DNA of 64,000 nt from JAEWWD01 sp964440115 (GTDB taxonomy: Bacteria; Bacillota; Clostridia; Christensenellales; CAG-138), in NCBI GenBank assembly GCA_964440115.1, contig CAYTPV010000003.1, positions 461,703-525,702 on the forward strand, given 5' to 3'. Position numbers and translations under genes: made by a program. Of the stretch, positions 8,865 to 16,835 are shown in pieces. Under the pieces are notes generated by a model, which ran no database searches, was not told where the DNA came from, and saw nothing but the letters and a program-made list of their open reading frames with translations. Each line of letters opens with the position of its first letter. Positions within the stretch are counted from its first letter, which is position 1.

Positions 8865-8984
8865 TTCCGAATTGCATATGCAAATCCATCATGACAGCAT
8901 TTCAGCCTGTTCCATTAGGCGGAAATCTATTCGATTGTTTTCAGACTATCTATCCGGTCGTTAATTTCATAGGCTTCCAATCCG

Positions 8985-9248
8985 TCATTTTGCAGGCGAT
9001 TGGTTGTGCGACCGTAGGGCGCACATCATTCCTTGAAGAATATCCGAATGTGTCATTCGGGTGCATGCGCGGTGCAAAATGACACCTTAGAGTGCTTTTC
9101 GGCCCGACAGTTCGCCGTAGGCGACCGAGGGACGAAAATGCACGGGGAAGCTCGCCTAAGTGCCTTGGCACTTAGGTGATATAAAATCGTCGCAGTGCCA
9201 ACCGGCACTGCGGCGTTATCCAAATAAGTGCGTACGGCACTTATTTGG
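8985..9248. repeat. Hairpin array downstream of the zinc-ribbon/MORN gene
   Basis: A run of inverted repeats in 264 bases with no gene. Short ones: GTGCG with CGCAC (9006-9022 area), CCGAATG with CATTCGG (9044-9060) and TCGCC-GTA-GGCGA. Three longer ones follow: CCTAAGTGCC with GGCACTTAGG (9155-9176), CGCAGTGCC with GGCACTGCG (9191-9212), and CCAAATAAGTGC with GCACTTATTTGG (9220-9248). The last three share a GTGC(C) core. The last overlaps the stop codon of the minus-strand gene and could terminate it. Confidence 0.75.
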
Positions 9249-10656
9249 CTTCAACTGTCCACGCCATCACCTGCGGAATCGTCCATTCCGTGCCGTCTTC
9301 CAATGTGTCAGTCCACAAATACTGCGGCGTGCCCCAGATGGTCACCATCTGATCTACGGCGGGCGGCGCTTCACCCTTGCTCAGTGTGTAAAACACGCCT
9401 ACCTCTTCGTAATCGTTTGTATCAGGGTTGAACAGATAGAGGTAGCAGTATCCGGGGTCATTATCCGCATCGACCCACACTTCGGATACCTGTCCGGTCC
9501 AACTGATGCACAGGTCGCTGCCCTCCTGGCAGGCGGTATATAAATCCTCGTGCTTGATGGGCTTGCACTTGCTCTTGAACGCGTTGACGCGATCCGCACG
9601 CGCCTGTTCTGTTTCCACGATGAAGCCGTTTTCAAATTCGCCAGAGTATACGGTATCCTCAAAGCAGTTGTACAGCGTGCCTTTGCCGTGGTAGTTACTG
9701 TTGCGGAAACCGCCTTCATACTGCAGCGCGTCGTACCAGACTTCCTGACCCTGCCCGTTGAGCGCGTCGTTATCGTACCAGCCGCTTTCGGTAAACCCGG
9801 TTTCCCAGTAGGTTGCGCCCTCCCCGCTGAAATGGCCCTGTTTCCAGTTGCCCTCATATGTCCAGCTTGTTCCATCCGGACTTTTTGTAGTAAAGGAGCC
9901 CGCGCCGTCCGGCAAGCCGTTCACCAGCTCGCCGGTATAATAACCGGTGCGTTCGCCAAATGCCATCTGCAGTGTGATATCCTGTTCCACCACACTGGAT
10001 TTCGCAGGCGCGGCGGTGGGTATCACGGTGGGTTGCTGCATGGCAGGCTTTGGTGTGCTTTGGGGGTTGATCGTCGGTGACGGACCGTTCATGAATTTTT
10101 CAATATCGAAACCGGACTCTGCTTTCACGAACCGCCGTTTGCCTTCAATGACAAGTTCATCGGCTTTCACCGTAAACTTAAAGCTGTTGTCGTCAGCATA
10201 GAGCACGCCGGTTCCCTTTTTCTCGTTGAAAACATACGTGCCGCCGTAATTTTGCTCGTCTGTGTAAACCTCGACTTTGCCCTTTTCCTGAAAATCGATG
10301 ACCTCGCCGTACTCGTCGCTGTACCATACGCCAAGGGCAGGCACATCGCCGCTGGGATTGAGCAGGAATATCGCCGCAAGCCCGCACAGCACCACAAACC
10401 CCACGATAAGCCCAATTATAAGCCCCGTTTTGGTTTTTTTGCGTGCAGCCATATAGGCGGCTGCGGGTTGCTGGTAGTACTGCTGCGGCGGCGCGTACTG
10501 CTGCGGCTGGGCATATTGCTGCGGCTGGGTGTATTGCTGTGGCTGTGAAGATGGTGTTTGCTGCCGCGCCGTGGCCGGAGGTATGAGCGCCGCGCCGCAG
10601 TGGCCGCAGAAGGCGCTGGTATCGGCATTGGGATGACCGCACTTCGTACAGAACAC
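9241..10656 (-). CDS. Zinc-ribbon membrane protein with MORN-type repeats
   Basis: About 471 aa. Layout: an N-terminal zinc ribbon (FCTKCG then FCGHCG), a Pro/Gln-rich linker of repeated QPQQYA units (residues 35-68), one transmembrane helix (about 80-102), an extracytoplasmic beta region, then MORN-like repeats (YTGELVNGLPDGAGSF, YEGNWKQGHFSGEG, YEGGFRNSNYHGKGTLY, YSGEFENGF). A C-terminal OB-like domain carries WTGQVSEVWVDADNDP. GTG at 10656 has a better-spaced GGGGGAG than ATG at 10662. A membrane scaffold or sensor is plausible; function is unknown. Confidence 0.8.
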   Translation of the reverse strand: MFCTKCGHPNADTSAFCGHCGAALIPPATARQQTPSSQPQQYTQPQQYAQPQQYAPPQQYYQQPAAAYMAARKKTKTGLIIGLIVGFVVLCGLAAIFLLNPSGDVPALGVWYSDEYGEVIDFQEKGKVEVYTDEQNYGGTYVFNEKKGTGVLYADDNSFKFTVKADELVIEGKRRFVKAESGFDIEKFMNGPSPTINPQSTPKPAMQQPTVIPTAAPAKSSVVEQDITLQMAFGERTGYYTGELVNGLPDGAGSFTTKSPDGTSWTYEGNWKQGHFSGEGATYWETGFTESGWYDNDALNGQGQEVWYDALQYEGGFRNSNYHGKGTLYNCFEDTVYSGEFENGFIVETEQARADRVNAFKSKCKPIKHEDLYTACQEGSDLCISWTGQVSEVWVDADNDPGYCYLYLFNPDTNDYEEVGVFYTLSKGEAPPAVDQMVTIWGTPQYLWTDTLEDGTEWTIPQVMAWTVEAK

Positions 10657-10662
10657 GAGCAT

Positions 10663-11074
10663 ACTCCCCCTTTATATAGCATTCTGCGCCCGCGCCCCAT
10701 TACGGAACGCGGGCTACCCCCCTGCGGCATGCGCCGCTACCCCCTGAAGCCGCAGCCTGTATGCTGCGAACTGTCATAAAATTAGCCCCTGTAGGTTTCT
10801 GATAAGTTCTGCAGATGTTTTGTATGTATGTGACACCGCCGGATCAAATGCATATGGTTCAACAAGCAAAGAGTATTCCATACTCCCTGCTCCAATTGTA
10901 TCTATGCGCTTGCTGTTACGCAATATCCCTGCACGGACTGGCAATGTCAAAAACTTGGCACGAATCGTGTCACAAGGCGTCGGATTGGCAATGGGTAAAA
11001 TTTGCGGGTATTCGTGTTGGGCGTCTCCCGCAGAAGGGCAATACTATACGCAAGAAACGCAGGAGGGCAGGCAT
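10663..11074. other. Intergenic region upstream of the Mop gene
   Basis: About 410 bases without a convincing gene; frames crossing it lack ribosome sites. It contains a near-palindrome TGGCACGAATCGTGTCA (about 10955-10971), which could be an operator for the Mop gene. I looked for a molybdenum-cofactor riboswitch and a sigma-54 promoter and could not support either by eye. Confidence 0.35.
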
Positions 11075-11287
11075 ATGAAAATCAGTGCGAGGAACCAGCT
11101 GAAAGGGATCATCATATCCGTTGAAAAAGGCGCGGTCAACGCAATCGTTGTGATCAATATCGGCGGCGGCAGAACCATTACTTCCAGTATTACCAACAAC
11201 GCGGCGCAGGAACTTGGGTTAAAGGCAGGAATGGACGCATATGCAATCGTAAAAGCATCCAACGTGATGATTGGGATAGACGAATAA
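11075..11287 (+). CDS. Molybdenum-pterin-binding (Mop/TOBE) protein
   Basis: A 70-aa single Mop domain: KISARNQLKGIIISVEKGAVNAIV, INIGGGRTITSSIT and GLKAGMDAYAIVKASNVMIG are the classic blocks. Such proteins bind molybdate or tungstate in the cytosol and act in storage or delivery. The start is chosen at ATG 11075 behind AGGAGGG; the longer upstream frame lacks conserved sequence. It converges on the NifX-like gene across a shared terminator. Confidence 0.9.
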   Translation: MKISARNQLKGIIISVEKGAVNAIVVINIGGGRTITSSITNNAAQELGLKAGMDAYAIVKASNVMIGIDE

Positions 11288-11310
11288 TGTTTGAGAGATA
11301 ACCCAAAAAA

Positions 11311-11342
11311 CAAGCCCGAAACAACAGCTTCGGGCTTGTTTT
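11311..11342. terminator. Bidirectional terminator between mop and the NifX-like gene
   Basis: CAAGCCCGAA (11311-11320), an 8-base loop and TTCGGGCTTG (11329-11338), with TTTT on the right and AAAAAA on the left. It serves both converging genes. Confidence 0.9.
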
Positions 11343-11357
11343 GTCAGACTGTCGCGC

Positions 11358-11750
11358 TCAATGAGTATGGCCGCCGCAGCCGTGTTCGCCGCAGTCCCCG
11401 CCGTGGTGATGCTCCCCATGATGATCGCAGGTGGCGTCGGAATTGTAAACGAGGTTTCCAGCGAGCAGTGCATCCACGGCGGCATCCGCATCGCCGGTTA
11501 CGCCTGCGTACAGCTTGATATTCGCCTCAGATAGCGCGCGCTTTGCGCCGCCGCCGATGCCGCCGCAGATCAGCGCGTCCACATGCAGTTTCTTGAGCAT
11601 ATCCGCTAGCGCGCCGTGCCCGCTGCCGTTCGTATTCACCGTCGTGGAAAGCTTCACCTGATTGTCTTCGATATCGTATACCTTAAACCGTTCCGTATGG
11701 CCAAAGTGGCCGAATATCTCCCCGTTTTCATAGGTCGCCGCAATTCTCAT
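11358..11750 (-). CDS. NifX/NifB-type dinitrogenase iron-molybdenum cofactor domain protein
   Basis: 130 aa. The N-terminal fold is MRIAATYENGEIFGHFGHTERF, then ALICGGIGGGAKRALSEANIKLYAGVTGDAD, the Nitro_FeMo-Co domain. A His/Cys-rich tail (CDHHGEHHHGGDCGEHGCGGHTH) is likely to bind metal. No nitrogenase genes are nearby; such orphan proteins are common in Clostridia and their role is not established. It overlaps the DUF134 gene by 23 bases on the same strand. Confidence 0.88.
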   Translation of the reverse strand: MRIAATYENGEIFGHFGHTERFKVYDIEDNQVKLSTTVNTNGSGHGALADMLKKLHVDALICGGIGGGAKRALSEANIKLYAGVTGDADAAVDALLAGNLVYNSDATCDHHGEHHHGGDCGEHGCGGHTH

Positions 11751-12177
11751 TTTCCTGTTCCGTCCTTTCAGGCTGATTGATTGTTTCCGTGATATCCGAT
11801 TGATTTTGCGCATCCATATCGTCCTGCCGATTGCATCGTCTGCGATGGCAGTGGCCGCACCCGCAGCCGCAGTGTTCCCCACCGCCGAGCGTATAATCCC
11901 CGCCGCTGATGATCAGTTCCATGCCTTTGACAAGGCATTCCGCCAGTTTTGCCCGCGCGCTTGCGTATATGGCCTGCGCGGTGGTGCGGGCGACATCCAT
12001 AAGCCGTGCGCATTCTTCCTGACTCATGCCTTCAAGATCGATGAGGCGTATGGTTTCGTATTCATCCAAGCTCATCACAATCCTGCCGCGCCCTTCGTGT
12101 TCACGGCCGTCCAGCGGGCCGAAGCTCTGACTTTCGGGCATGCAGCAGACGCGGCGGCATTTTCTTGGCCTTGGCAT
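11728..12177 (-). CDS. DUF134 HTH DNA-binding protein
   Basis: 149 aa. MPRPRKCRRVCCMPES and LDEYETIRLIDLEGMSQEECARLM define DUF134, with a sigma-70-region-4-like helix-turn-helix (ARTTAQAIYASARAKLAE). Downstream GCGCGHCHRRRC and an acidic tail follow. The start at 12177 has GAGGTG 6 bases upstream. It is cotranscribed with the NifX-like gene from the strong promoter at 12231-12259. DUF134/NifX pairing is common, so a metal-responsive role is plausible but unproven. Confidence 0.85.
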   Translation of the reverse strand: MPRPRKCRRVCCMPESQSFGPLDGREHEGRGRIVMSLDEYETIRLIDLEGMSQEECARLMDVARTTAQAIYASARAKLAECLVKGMELIISGGDYTLGGGEHCGCGCGHCHRRRCNRQDDMDAQNQSDITETINQPERTEQENENCGDL

Positions 12178-12207
12178 AGAATTCACCTCATTCAGCTTCG
12201 CGTTTTC

Positions 12208-12259
12208 GGCATATGCCATTTATTGTGTCGATCATAGCAGCATTATCGGCATATGTCAA
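12208..12259 (-). promoter_or_regulatory. Promoter and candidate operator of the DUF134/NifX-like operon
   Basis: On the minus strand, TTGACA (12254-12259), exactly 17 bases, then TATGAT (12231-12236). The motif CGGCATATG occurs twice: within the palindrome GGCATATGCC at 12208-12217 and over the -35 region at 12247-12255. Two copies bracketing the promoter suggest an operator, possibly for the DUF134 protein itself. Confidence 0.75.
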
Positions 12260-12319
12260 TAATATTGGCACAAAAAAGCCCGGACTCTTCCGGGCAGGAA
12301 ATTCCGATGGTGCAATTGC

Positions 12320-13198
12320 CTAAACGTTCGGCTCGATACTCACCCGTTTGGGCCGGTACAGTTCCGCGAACGCGGCACCGCCGAGTATGAGCGCGCCGCC
12401 GCATATCTGCAGGGCATTCATGGTTTCCCCCAGCAGCAAAGCGGAGAAGAATACGGCGGAAAGTGGCTCCAGATATCCGCACACCGCGACCGACTGCACG
12501 GGAAGATGCCCGATGGATGAAAAGTAAAGGTAGCACCCGATACCGGTGTTGACAACGCCGAGCACGACTATGGGCAGCACACTATGGGGTTCGATGCGCA
12601 GCGCAAATCCCTGCCGAATGAAAAGAAACACGGCAACCACCGCGAAGGCGCCAATCGTCTGCAACATGGGGTTGCGTATACCGCTGATGCTTGCAGCTTT
12701 TTTATTCAGTATCACCAACGCGGCATACATCACCGCGGACATAATGCCGCAAAACACACCCCACAGATTTTTCCCGCCATCCAGCACCCGCAGGTTTACA
12801 AACAGCATACCAATCAGCACACAAACAAAACCGGCCGCTTTGACCCATGTAATGCGCTCCCCAAACAGCAAGGGGGAGAGCGCCATGACGATGACCGGCC
12901 CGCAATAACATGAAAGCGTGGCCACGCCGACACCGACCTGCCGATATGCCTCGTACAGGAACATCCAGTTCGCGCCCATCGCGATACCGGACGCGACAAG
13001 ATATATCAGATGCGTTTTATTGACCGGCGCACCGCCCTTTTTTCGGGTACTTAGAAACAGCAGCACGAGAAACACGCTGCCTATAAGGCTGCGGGTAAAC
13101 ACGATTTCATAGCTGTTTAGGGCAATATGGCTCGCCACAATGCCGTTTAAGCCAAACAGCAGCAGCGCGGCGATATACTTACTATAAGCGGTTTTCAT
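12320..13198 (-). CDS. EamA (DMT) family transporter
   Basis: 292 aa with ten hydrophobic helices in two EamA repeats. The first starts at YIAALLLFGLNGIVASHIAL and the second near GVFCGIMSAVMYAALVILN. YLEPLSAVFFSALLLGE is the usual end-of-second-repeat motif. These are metabolite or amino-acid exporters of the inner membrane. ATG 13198 follows AGAGAGATGCATT. The upstream in-frame extension reads R2 repeat sequence and is not coding. Confidence 0.88.
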   Translation of the reverse strand: MKTAYSKYIAALLLFGLNGIVASHIALNSYEIVFTRSLIGSVFLVLLFLSTRKKGGAPVNKTHLIYLVASGIAMGANWMFLYEAYRQVGVGVATLSCYCGPVIVMALSPLLFGERITWVKAAGFVCVLIGMLFVNLRVLDGGKNLWGVFCGIMSAVMYAALVILNKKAASISGIRNPMLQTIGAFAVVAVFLFIRQGFALRIEPHSVLPIVVLGVVNTGIGCYLYFSSIGHLPVQSVAVCGYLEPLSAVFFSALLLGETMNALQICGGALILGGAAFAELYRPKRVSIEPNV

Positions 13199-13235
13199 AA
13201 TGCATCTCTCTGGGCAGTTATTCAGCGTAGTTCTA

Positions 13236-13345
13236 TAAAGCCCTTTTGCAGGGGCTTCACCCCTGCACCCGACCAAAGGGACACGTCCCTTTGGAATCCC
13301 CTTACTAGGAACGCCCCTAATAGGGCGTTCCCATGGAGGGTTTAA
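13236..13345. repeat. R2 stacked-hairpin repeat with fragment of the R1 insert
   Basis: Hairpins in series: GCAGGGGCTTCACCCCTGC (13240s), CAAAGGGACACGTCCCTTTG (13275-13294) and GGAACGCCCCTAATAGGGCG (about 13309-13330). The same hairpins in reverse order recur at 47.9 kb. Further right, 13404-13437 matches the reverse complement of the R1 insert (CTTGCTCACTGG and CTTCGC). The 304-base gap holds no gene. Confidence 0.7.
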
Positions 13346-13502
13346 AGGGCAGTAACGGCCCTTGTCAGAGTTTTGGGGGCCAAAGTTGAGCGCACCTGTA
13401 GCGGAACAAGCGAAGCGAAGGCCCAGTGAGCAAGGGAGAATAGCCCTGTAAGGAATATACGACCATTGCGAGGCCAGAGCCTCCAACGTATCTATGCAGT
13501 CA

Positions 13503-13754
13503 CTACCCCTGCAGTCCGTTTTCCTGACGTTCCATGTTTTCTACGACGATGTCGTAAATTTCACCCAGCGAAGCGGCGTATTCGAGCACCAACCAAGGCG
13601 TATTTGTATGAAAATGAATTTTTATAAGACTTTCATCGCCCACGGCGAGCAGGCAGTCGCCCTGTATGTTGTTTGTGATGTATTCGATGATTGCGTCTTC
13701 CGAAAGGTCTTGCCCTTCGATGAGCAGCTGCACGTCAAATTTAAACTCCAGCAT
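13503..13754 (-). CDS. Stand-alone FakA/YloV C-terminal-like domain protein
   Basis: 83 aa resembling the extreme C-terminal domain of FakA/YloV (DAK-phosphatase-like, DUF1949-adjacent region): FKFDVQLLIEGQDLSEDAI, then DCLLAVGDESLIKIHFHTN, PWLVLEYAASLGEIYDIVVE and NM. The kinase-like and fatty-acid-binding domains are absent and no partner lies nearby. The start at 13754 has AAGGAG 6 bases upstream. Function alone is unknown; it may compete with or regulate full-length FakA. Confidence 0.7.
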   Translation of the reverse strand: MLEFKFDVQLLIEGQDLSEDAIIEYITNNIQGDCLLAVGDESLIKIHFHTNTPWLVLEYAASLGEIYDIVVENMERQENGLQG

Positions 13755-13893
13755 TGCGCACTCCTTATCTTTGCATGGTTTCCTGCTCAGAATACCATGC
13801 ATCACTGCGAAAGAAAAGACATGGCTTTCATAAGTGCGCGCAGGCAAAGGCATACTATCTCATATGAACCATCAAACAACCGGAGGACGGAAA

Positions 13894-14934
13894 ATGGATA
13901 TGCTTACAAACAGACGAATAAAAATCAGGCGGGCAATTTTTTGCACCGCATGCTGTATACTGGTGGCACTATCCGGCTGCGGCGGGGGTAAAACGCCGCA
14001 GAATACGCCCTGGCCATCGCCATCCGCCACGCCGACAGCAACCGCCGCGCCCGTCACCGCAGAGCCTACTTTCACGGCATCGCCTACGCCTTGTCCTTCG
14101 CCGAGCGCGGCGATATCGCCTTCGCCCACAGCGAAGCCTTCCGCGTCGCCTACAGTAAAGCCCACTGCTTCGCCGACGCCGAAACCGACGCCGCTGAGCG
14201 AAAAATCCGTGCTTTCAATATTGGGCATACGCAAGGAAGCGCTGATCGATTTAGAGTATTACGATCTGGACGGCGACGGCGTAAAAGACGCCATTGCGCT
14301 GTATCAGAGCGAGCCGGTATCGGACACCGTATCCCGTCTTTCAGTATCCGCCGTCAACAGCGCGACTAAAAAGCACATGGATCTGTCGCTGCCGTTTGAT
14401 ATGGGCCTGCAAAAGCAATCCATACAGCTTACAGTGCTGCCCGTTAAGAAGTCGGGCAAGACCACCGTTTATGTGATTGCGGGCGGCCAATACGGCGGCA
14501 CTGTATCGCACGTGGGGTATTCCGTATTGAAGTATACCAAGGGCGGCTTTTCGGACATATTCTCAAAATACCGCGACAACGGCATGACCTATACGCTGAC
14601 CATGCAGGACGGCCCTGTCGCCGTACTGACTCTTTCCAGCGGCCAAAAATTCCGTCTCAAGCCCACGGATCTGAGCACCTATAAAGCATCGGGCTGGATC
14701 GACAATCAGGGCAAGCTGACCAGCACCGCGCATGTATTTGATGAGCACATAGGTTTTTCCACGCTTTCGTTTGCGGATGAGAAGGGCGTGCTGACATTGT
14801 GGGGATCGCAGGAAATCCGCGGCCTGCACAAGCTGGACGTGCTGGGAACCCTCGATACCATCTGGCGCTATGACGGCACAAAATGGACGACAACTGCCGA
14901 TGTGAAACCTGTGTCAAGCGAGGTGGAAGGATGA
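13894..14934 (+). CDS. Lipoprotein with Thr/Pro/Ser linker
   Basis: 346 aa. A basic N-terminus and hydrophobic segment end in the lipobox LSGC (Cys about residue 28). A roughly 70-residue low-complexity linker of SPTP/KPTASPTP units follows, then a globular domain starting near LSILGIRKEALIDLEYYDLDGDGVKDAIAL, which contains an Asp-rich DLDGDGVKD calcium-like loop. It is anchored on the outer membrane face. A tail fragment of a paralogue lies at 15437-15484. The family is not recognised. Confidence 0.8.
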   Translation: MDMLTNRRIKIRRAIFCTACCILVALSGCGGGKTPQNTPWPSPSATPTATAAPVTAEPTFTASPTPCPSPSAAISPSPTAKPSASPTVKPTASPTPKPTPLSEKSVLSILGIRKEALIDLEYYDLDGDGVKDAIALYQSEPVSDTVSRLSVSAVNSATKKHMDLSLPFDMGLQKQSIQLTVLPVKKSGKTTVYVIAGGQYGGTVSHVGYSVLKYTKGGFSDIFSKYRDNGMTYTLTMQDGPVAVLTLSSGQKFRLKPTDLSTYKASGWIDNQGKLTSTAHVFDEHIGFSTLSFADEKGVLTLWGSQEIRGLHKLDVLGTLDTIWRYDGTKWTTTADVKPVSSEVEG

Positions 14935-14982
14935 GGATCAGGCGAGCAAGTACATTTATCTCGTGGATGCACGGGCCGTGAT

Positions 14983-15273
14983 CTAGTCCCTAAGCTGCGA
15001 TGCGATACGGCGGCGAAGTTCGGCGTACTCGTTATCATGATGCTTTGCTGTATGTTCATCGAGCATTTGTATGATCAAATAGGCCAGATTGGATGAGTAG
15101 GTCAACGTTTGATTATCAAGCTCATGCATGATCCGGCGGCATGCGCCTTTATAGAATTCTGCTTCCTGGATGTTCGGTTCTTCCGGCGTTTTTTGACACA
15201 GAATTCTGTATCTCTCTTTAAAAACTTCTGAGATGAGAGGCAAATCAGTTTTCAGAATTGTGGCAGATTTCAT
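14983..15273 (-). CDS. Hypothetical helical protein (96 aa)
   Basis: A small soluble protein, largely helical (KTDLPLISEVFKERYRILC, then HELDNQTLTYSSNLAYLIIQ and AELRRRIASQL). A good AAGGGAGGG lies 8 bases before the ATG. It sits between the lipoprotein and the lipoprotein-tail remnant, within the segment that also carries Shedu, so it may have arrived with that insert. No family is recognised. Confidence 0.55.
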   Translation of the reverse strand: MKSATILKTDLPLISEVFKERYRILCQKTPEEPNIQEAEFYKGACRRIMHELDNQTLTYSSNLAYLIIQMLDEHTAKHHDNEYAELRRRIASQLRD

Positions 15274-15436
15274 ACTTCTGTCCCTCCCTTATCTATTCAT
15301 AAGGTGATATTGAAGCAATGAAGCAGAACTCCCCCTGTCATTTAGTTGTTATATGTATTATAGCATAGCTTGTTGTATATATTTTGCCCCTCTTAGTTCA
15401 TATATTGCTATTTGGATGTTTTGAAAAGATTCGCAT

Positions 15437-15484
15437 GACGGCACGAAATGGACGCTAGCCGCCGAGGTGACACCTGTGGGCAGG
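15437..15484 (+). pseudogene. Remnant of the 3' end of a paralogue of the 13894 lipoprotein
   Basis: These 48 bases closely match the lipoprotein's 3' end (14873-14920). Both encode DGTKWT, then a similar Ala/Glu-Val-x-Pro-Val stretch, in the same orientation. No start or upstream gene body is present. The simplest reading is that an adjacent duplicate was largely lost when the DNA carrying the 96-aa gene and/or Shedu entered. Confidence 0.55.
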
Positions 15485-15485
15485 C

Positions 15486-16568
15486 TCAATGTTGTGTGTT
15501 TTTAGAAAACACCAAGGTACTCTTTGCCTTATTTAGAAGCTGCTGATAAGTAATTACTTGCATGTTGTGATATGAAGCATTAAGGATACGCAAATAATGA
15601 GACTGGCTTGAATCCAACTCTACGCTAGAACCGTATAAAACTATACCGCGCGGTCTAATAATTCTGCAACCATTCTTATCTTGATATATCTCATCGGTAT
15701 TCTTGCGCTCTAATTCAAAAATATAATTTTGAGTTTGTGCAATTGCTTTAGTAAGATTCGAAGAGCAGTAGTAATTACCGTGACTCTCATCAAAACGGAA
15801 GAGAATTTCATCAGGAAGTTTTACTTCGATAATATCTATGTAACTTTCAATGTTCTTAGGAATTATATCCAGAATGTTTCGAGCGTTAATTTTATTCTCC
15901 TCCACAATATGTGCATAGTCATTACCAAACATCCAAAGATTCTCTTTTAGAAACATTTGTATTGCAACCTCGTTTTTATAGTTGCCTTTTATAATGTCTT
16001 CGAGTTCTGCAATTGACAATTCCATTTTTTGAATAGACAACAACTTATAAAAGTCATCCGTACTTTTGATATTTGCTTTTATGAGTTGAGCAAATTCTAT
16101 TTGGCTTAGTATTTGCTTCGCAGAGTTTTCAGTCGGGGTTAATGGAATCTTTAATTTTGACTTATCTAATGTTTCAGTTGAAAAAAGCCTATCTAAAAAG
16201 AATTTCAAAGCACGAACAGCATCAGGTAATAGGGTAATCTCTTCTGTCCCATAAGTACCCTTTTCCGTTCTGCGCGAAATATGAACGGCATCCACATGTT
16301 TTCCATCGGTAGATTCAACTAGCCAGCAGTGGATTTTTTGTTGCCCACCACGTGTGGAATATAGAACAACTTTTTCTTCAACATTGAATTCGACAGGTTG
16401 TTCTAATGATTCAGCGACCTTGTCCGACAAAAATGTATACTCAGGTTCTAACAATAACTCCACTTTTCTGAAAGTGGAGCCATTTGGCTTTGCTGTAGCC
16501 TTTGTAAACACAATTTCATCTGCTTTTTTATTGTCATCATATTTGGGATCAAATCCTTTATCGTCCAT
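15486..16568 (-). CDS. sduA: Shedu-type anti-phage defence protein SduA (DUF4263)
   Basis: 360 aa. The C-terminal half has the DUF4263 nuclease core: VAIQMFLKENLWMFG, then ARNILDIIPKN and YIDIIEVKLP, which reads as the D...ExK metal site of a PD-(D/E)XK nuclease. NLTKAIAQTQNYIFELERK and RPRGIVLYGS follow as in Shedu. The N-terminal 190 residues would be the sensing region. Shedu is a single-gene anti-phage system. The gene is clearly more AT-rich than its neighbours and lies beside a broken paralogue, both signs of transfer. GAGGTGAAG precedes the ATG. Confidence 0.85.
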   Translation of the reverse strand: MDDKGFDPKYDDNKKADEIVFTKATAKPNGSTFRKVELLLEPEYTFLSDKVAESLEQPVEFNVEEKVVLYSTRGGQQKIHCWLVESTDGKHVDAVHISRRTEKGTYGTEEITLLPDAVRALKFFLDRLFSTETLDKSKLKIPLTPTENSAKQILSQIEFAQLIKANIKSTDDFYKLLSIQKMELSIAELEDIIKGNYKNEVAIQMFLKENLWMFGNDYAHIVEENKINARNILDIIPKNIESYIDIIEVKLPDEILFRFDESHGNYYCSSNLTKAIAQTQNYIFELERKNTDEIYQDKNGCRIIRPRGIVLYGSSVELDSSQSHYLRILNASYHNMQVITYQQLLNKAKSTLVFSKNTQH

Positions 16569-16740
16569 CTCTTCACCTCAAAAATAAGATTAAGATTAGA
16601 TCTAAGAGTTTATTTGTGTTTTGTTTAAGTTTAGTTAATCCATATTATGTATGTTATTGTAACAAAGAAATGTCATTTTTTGTAGTCCAGTACTACAACA
16701 GATAGCAGGATATAGTGCAAATATTGAAAAATTTCACTCA
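16569..16740. other. AT-rich leader upstream of Shedu
   Basis: No gene. Read on the minus strand it contains TTGTTACAATAACATACATAATATGG, which may hold the Shedu promoter, and then a long A/T-rich 5' untranslated region of about 80 bases before GAGGTGAAGAG-ATG. Confidence 0.4.
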
Positions 16741-16820
16741 TAGGGGGTGCGGGGGGCCGCAGCCCTCCCGCTTTTAAATAAAATAAATCCTCGTCGCCGC
16801 CCAAAAGGCGGCGATACCTT
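16741..16820 (-). repeat. R1 repeat, copy c (unpaired)
   Basis: A nearly canonical R1 in reverse orientation: GGGGGGCCGCAGCCCTCCCG, TTTTAAATAAAATAAA, then TCGTCGCCGCC and GGCGGCGATACC. No facing partner is seen within several kb. It lies between the Shedu gene and the L,D-transpeptidase stop. Confidence 0.85.
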
Positions 16821-16835
16821 AATTTCCTCGTATCA

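Noticed and set aside
10930..11074. Sigma-54 promoter or molybdenum-cofactor riboswitch before the Mop gene
   Set aside because: TGGCAC is present but the -12 GC element is not at the right spacing, and I could not build the riboswitch helices by eye.
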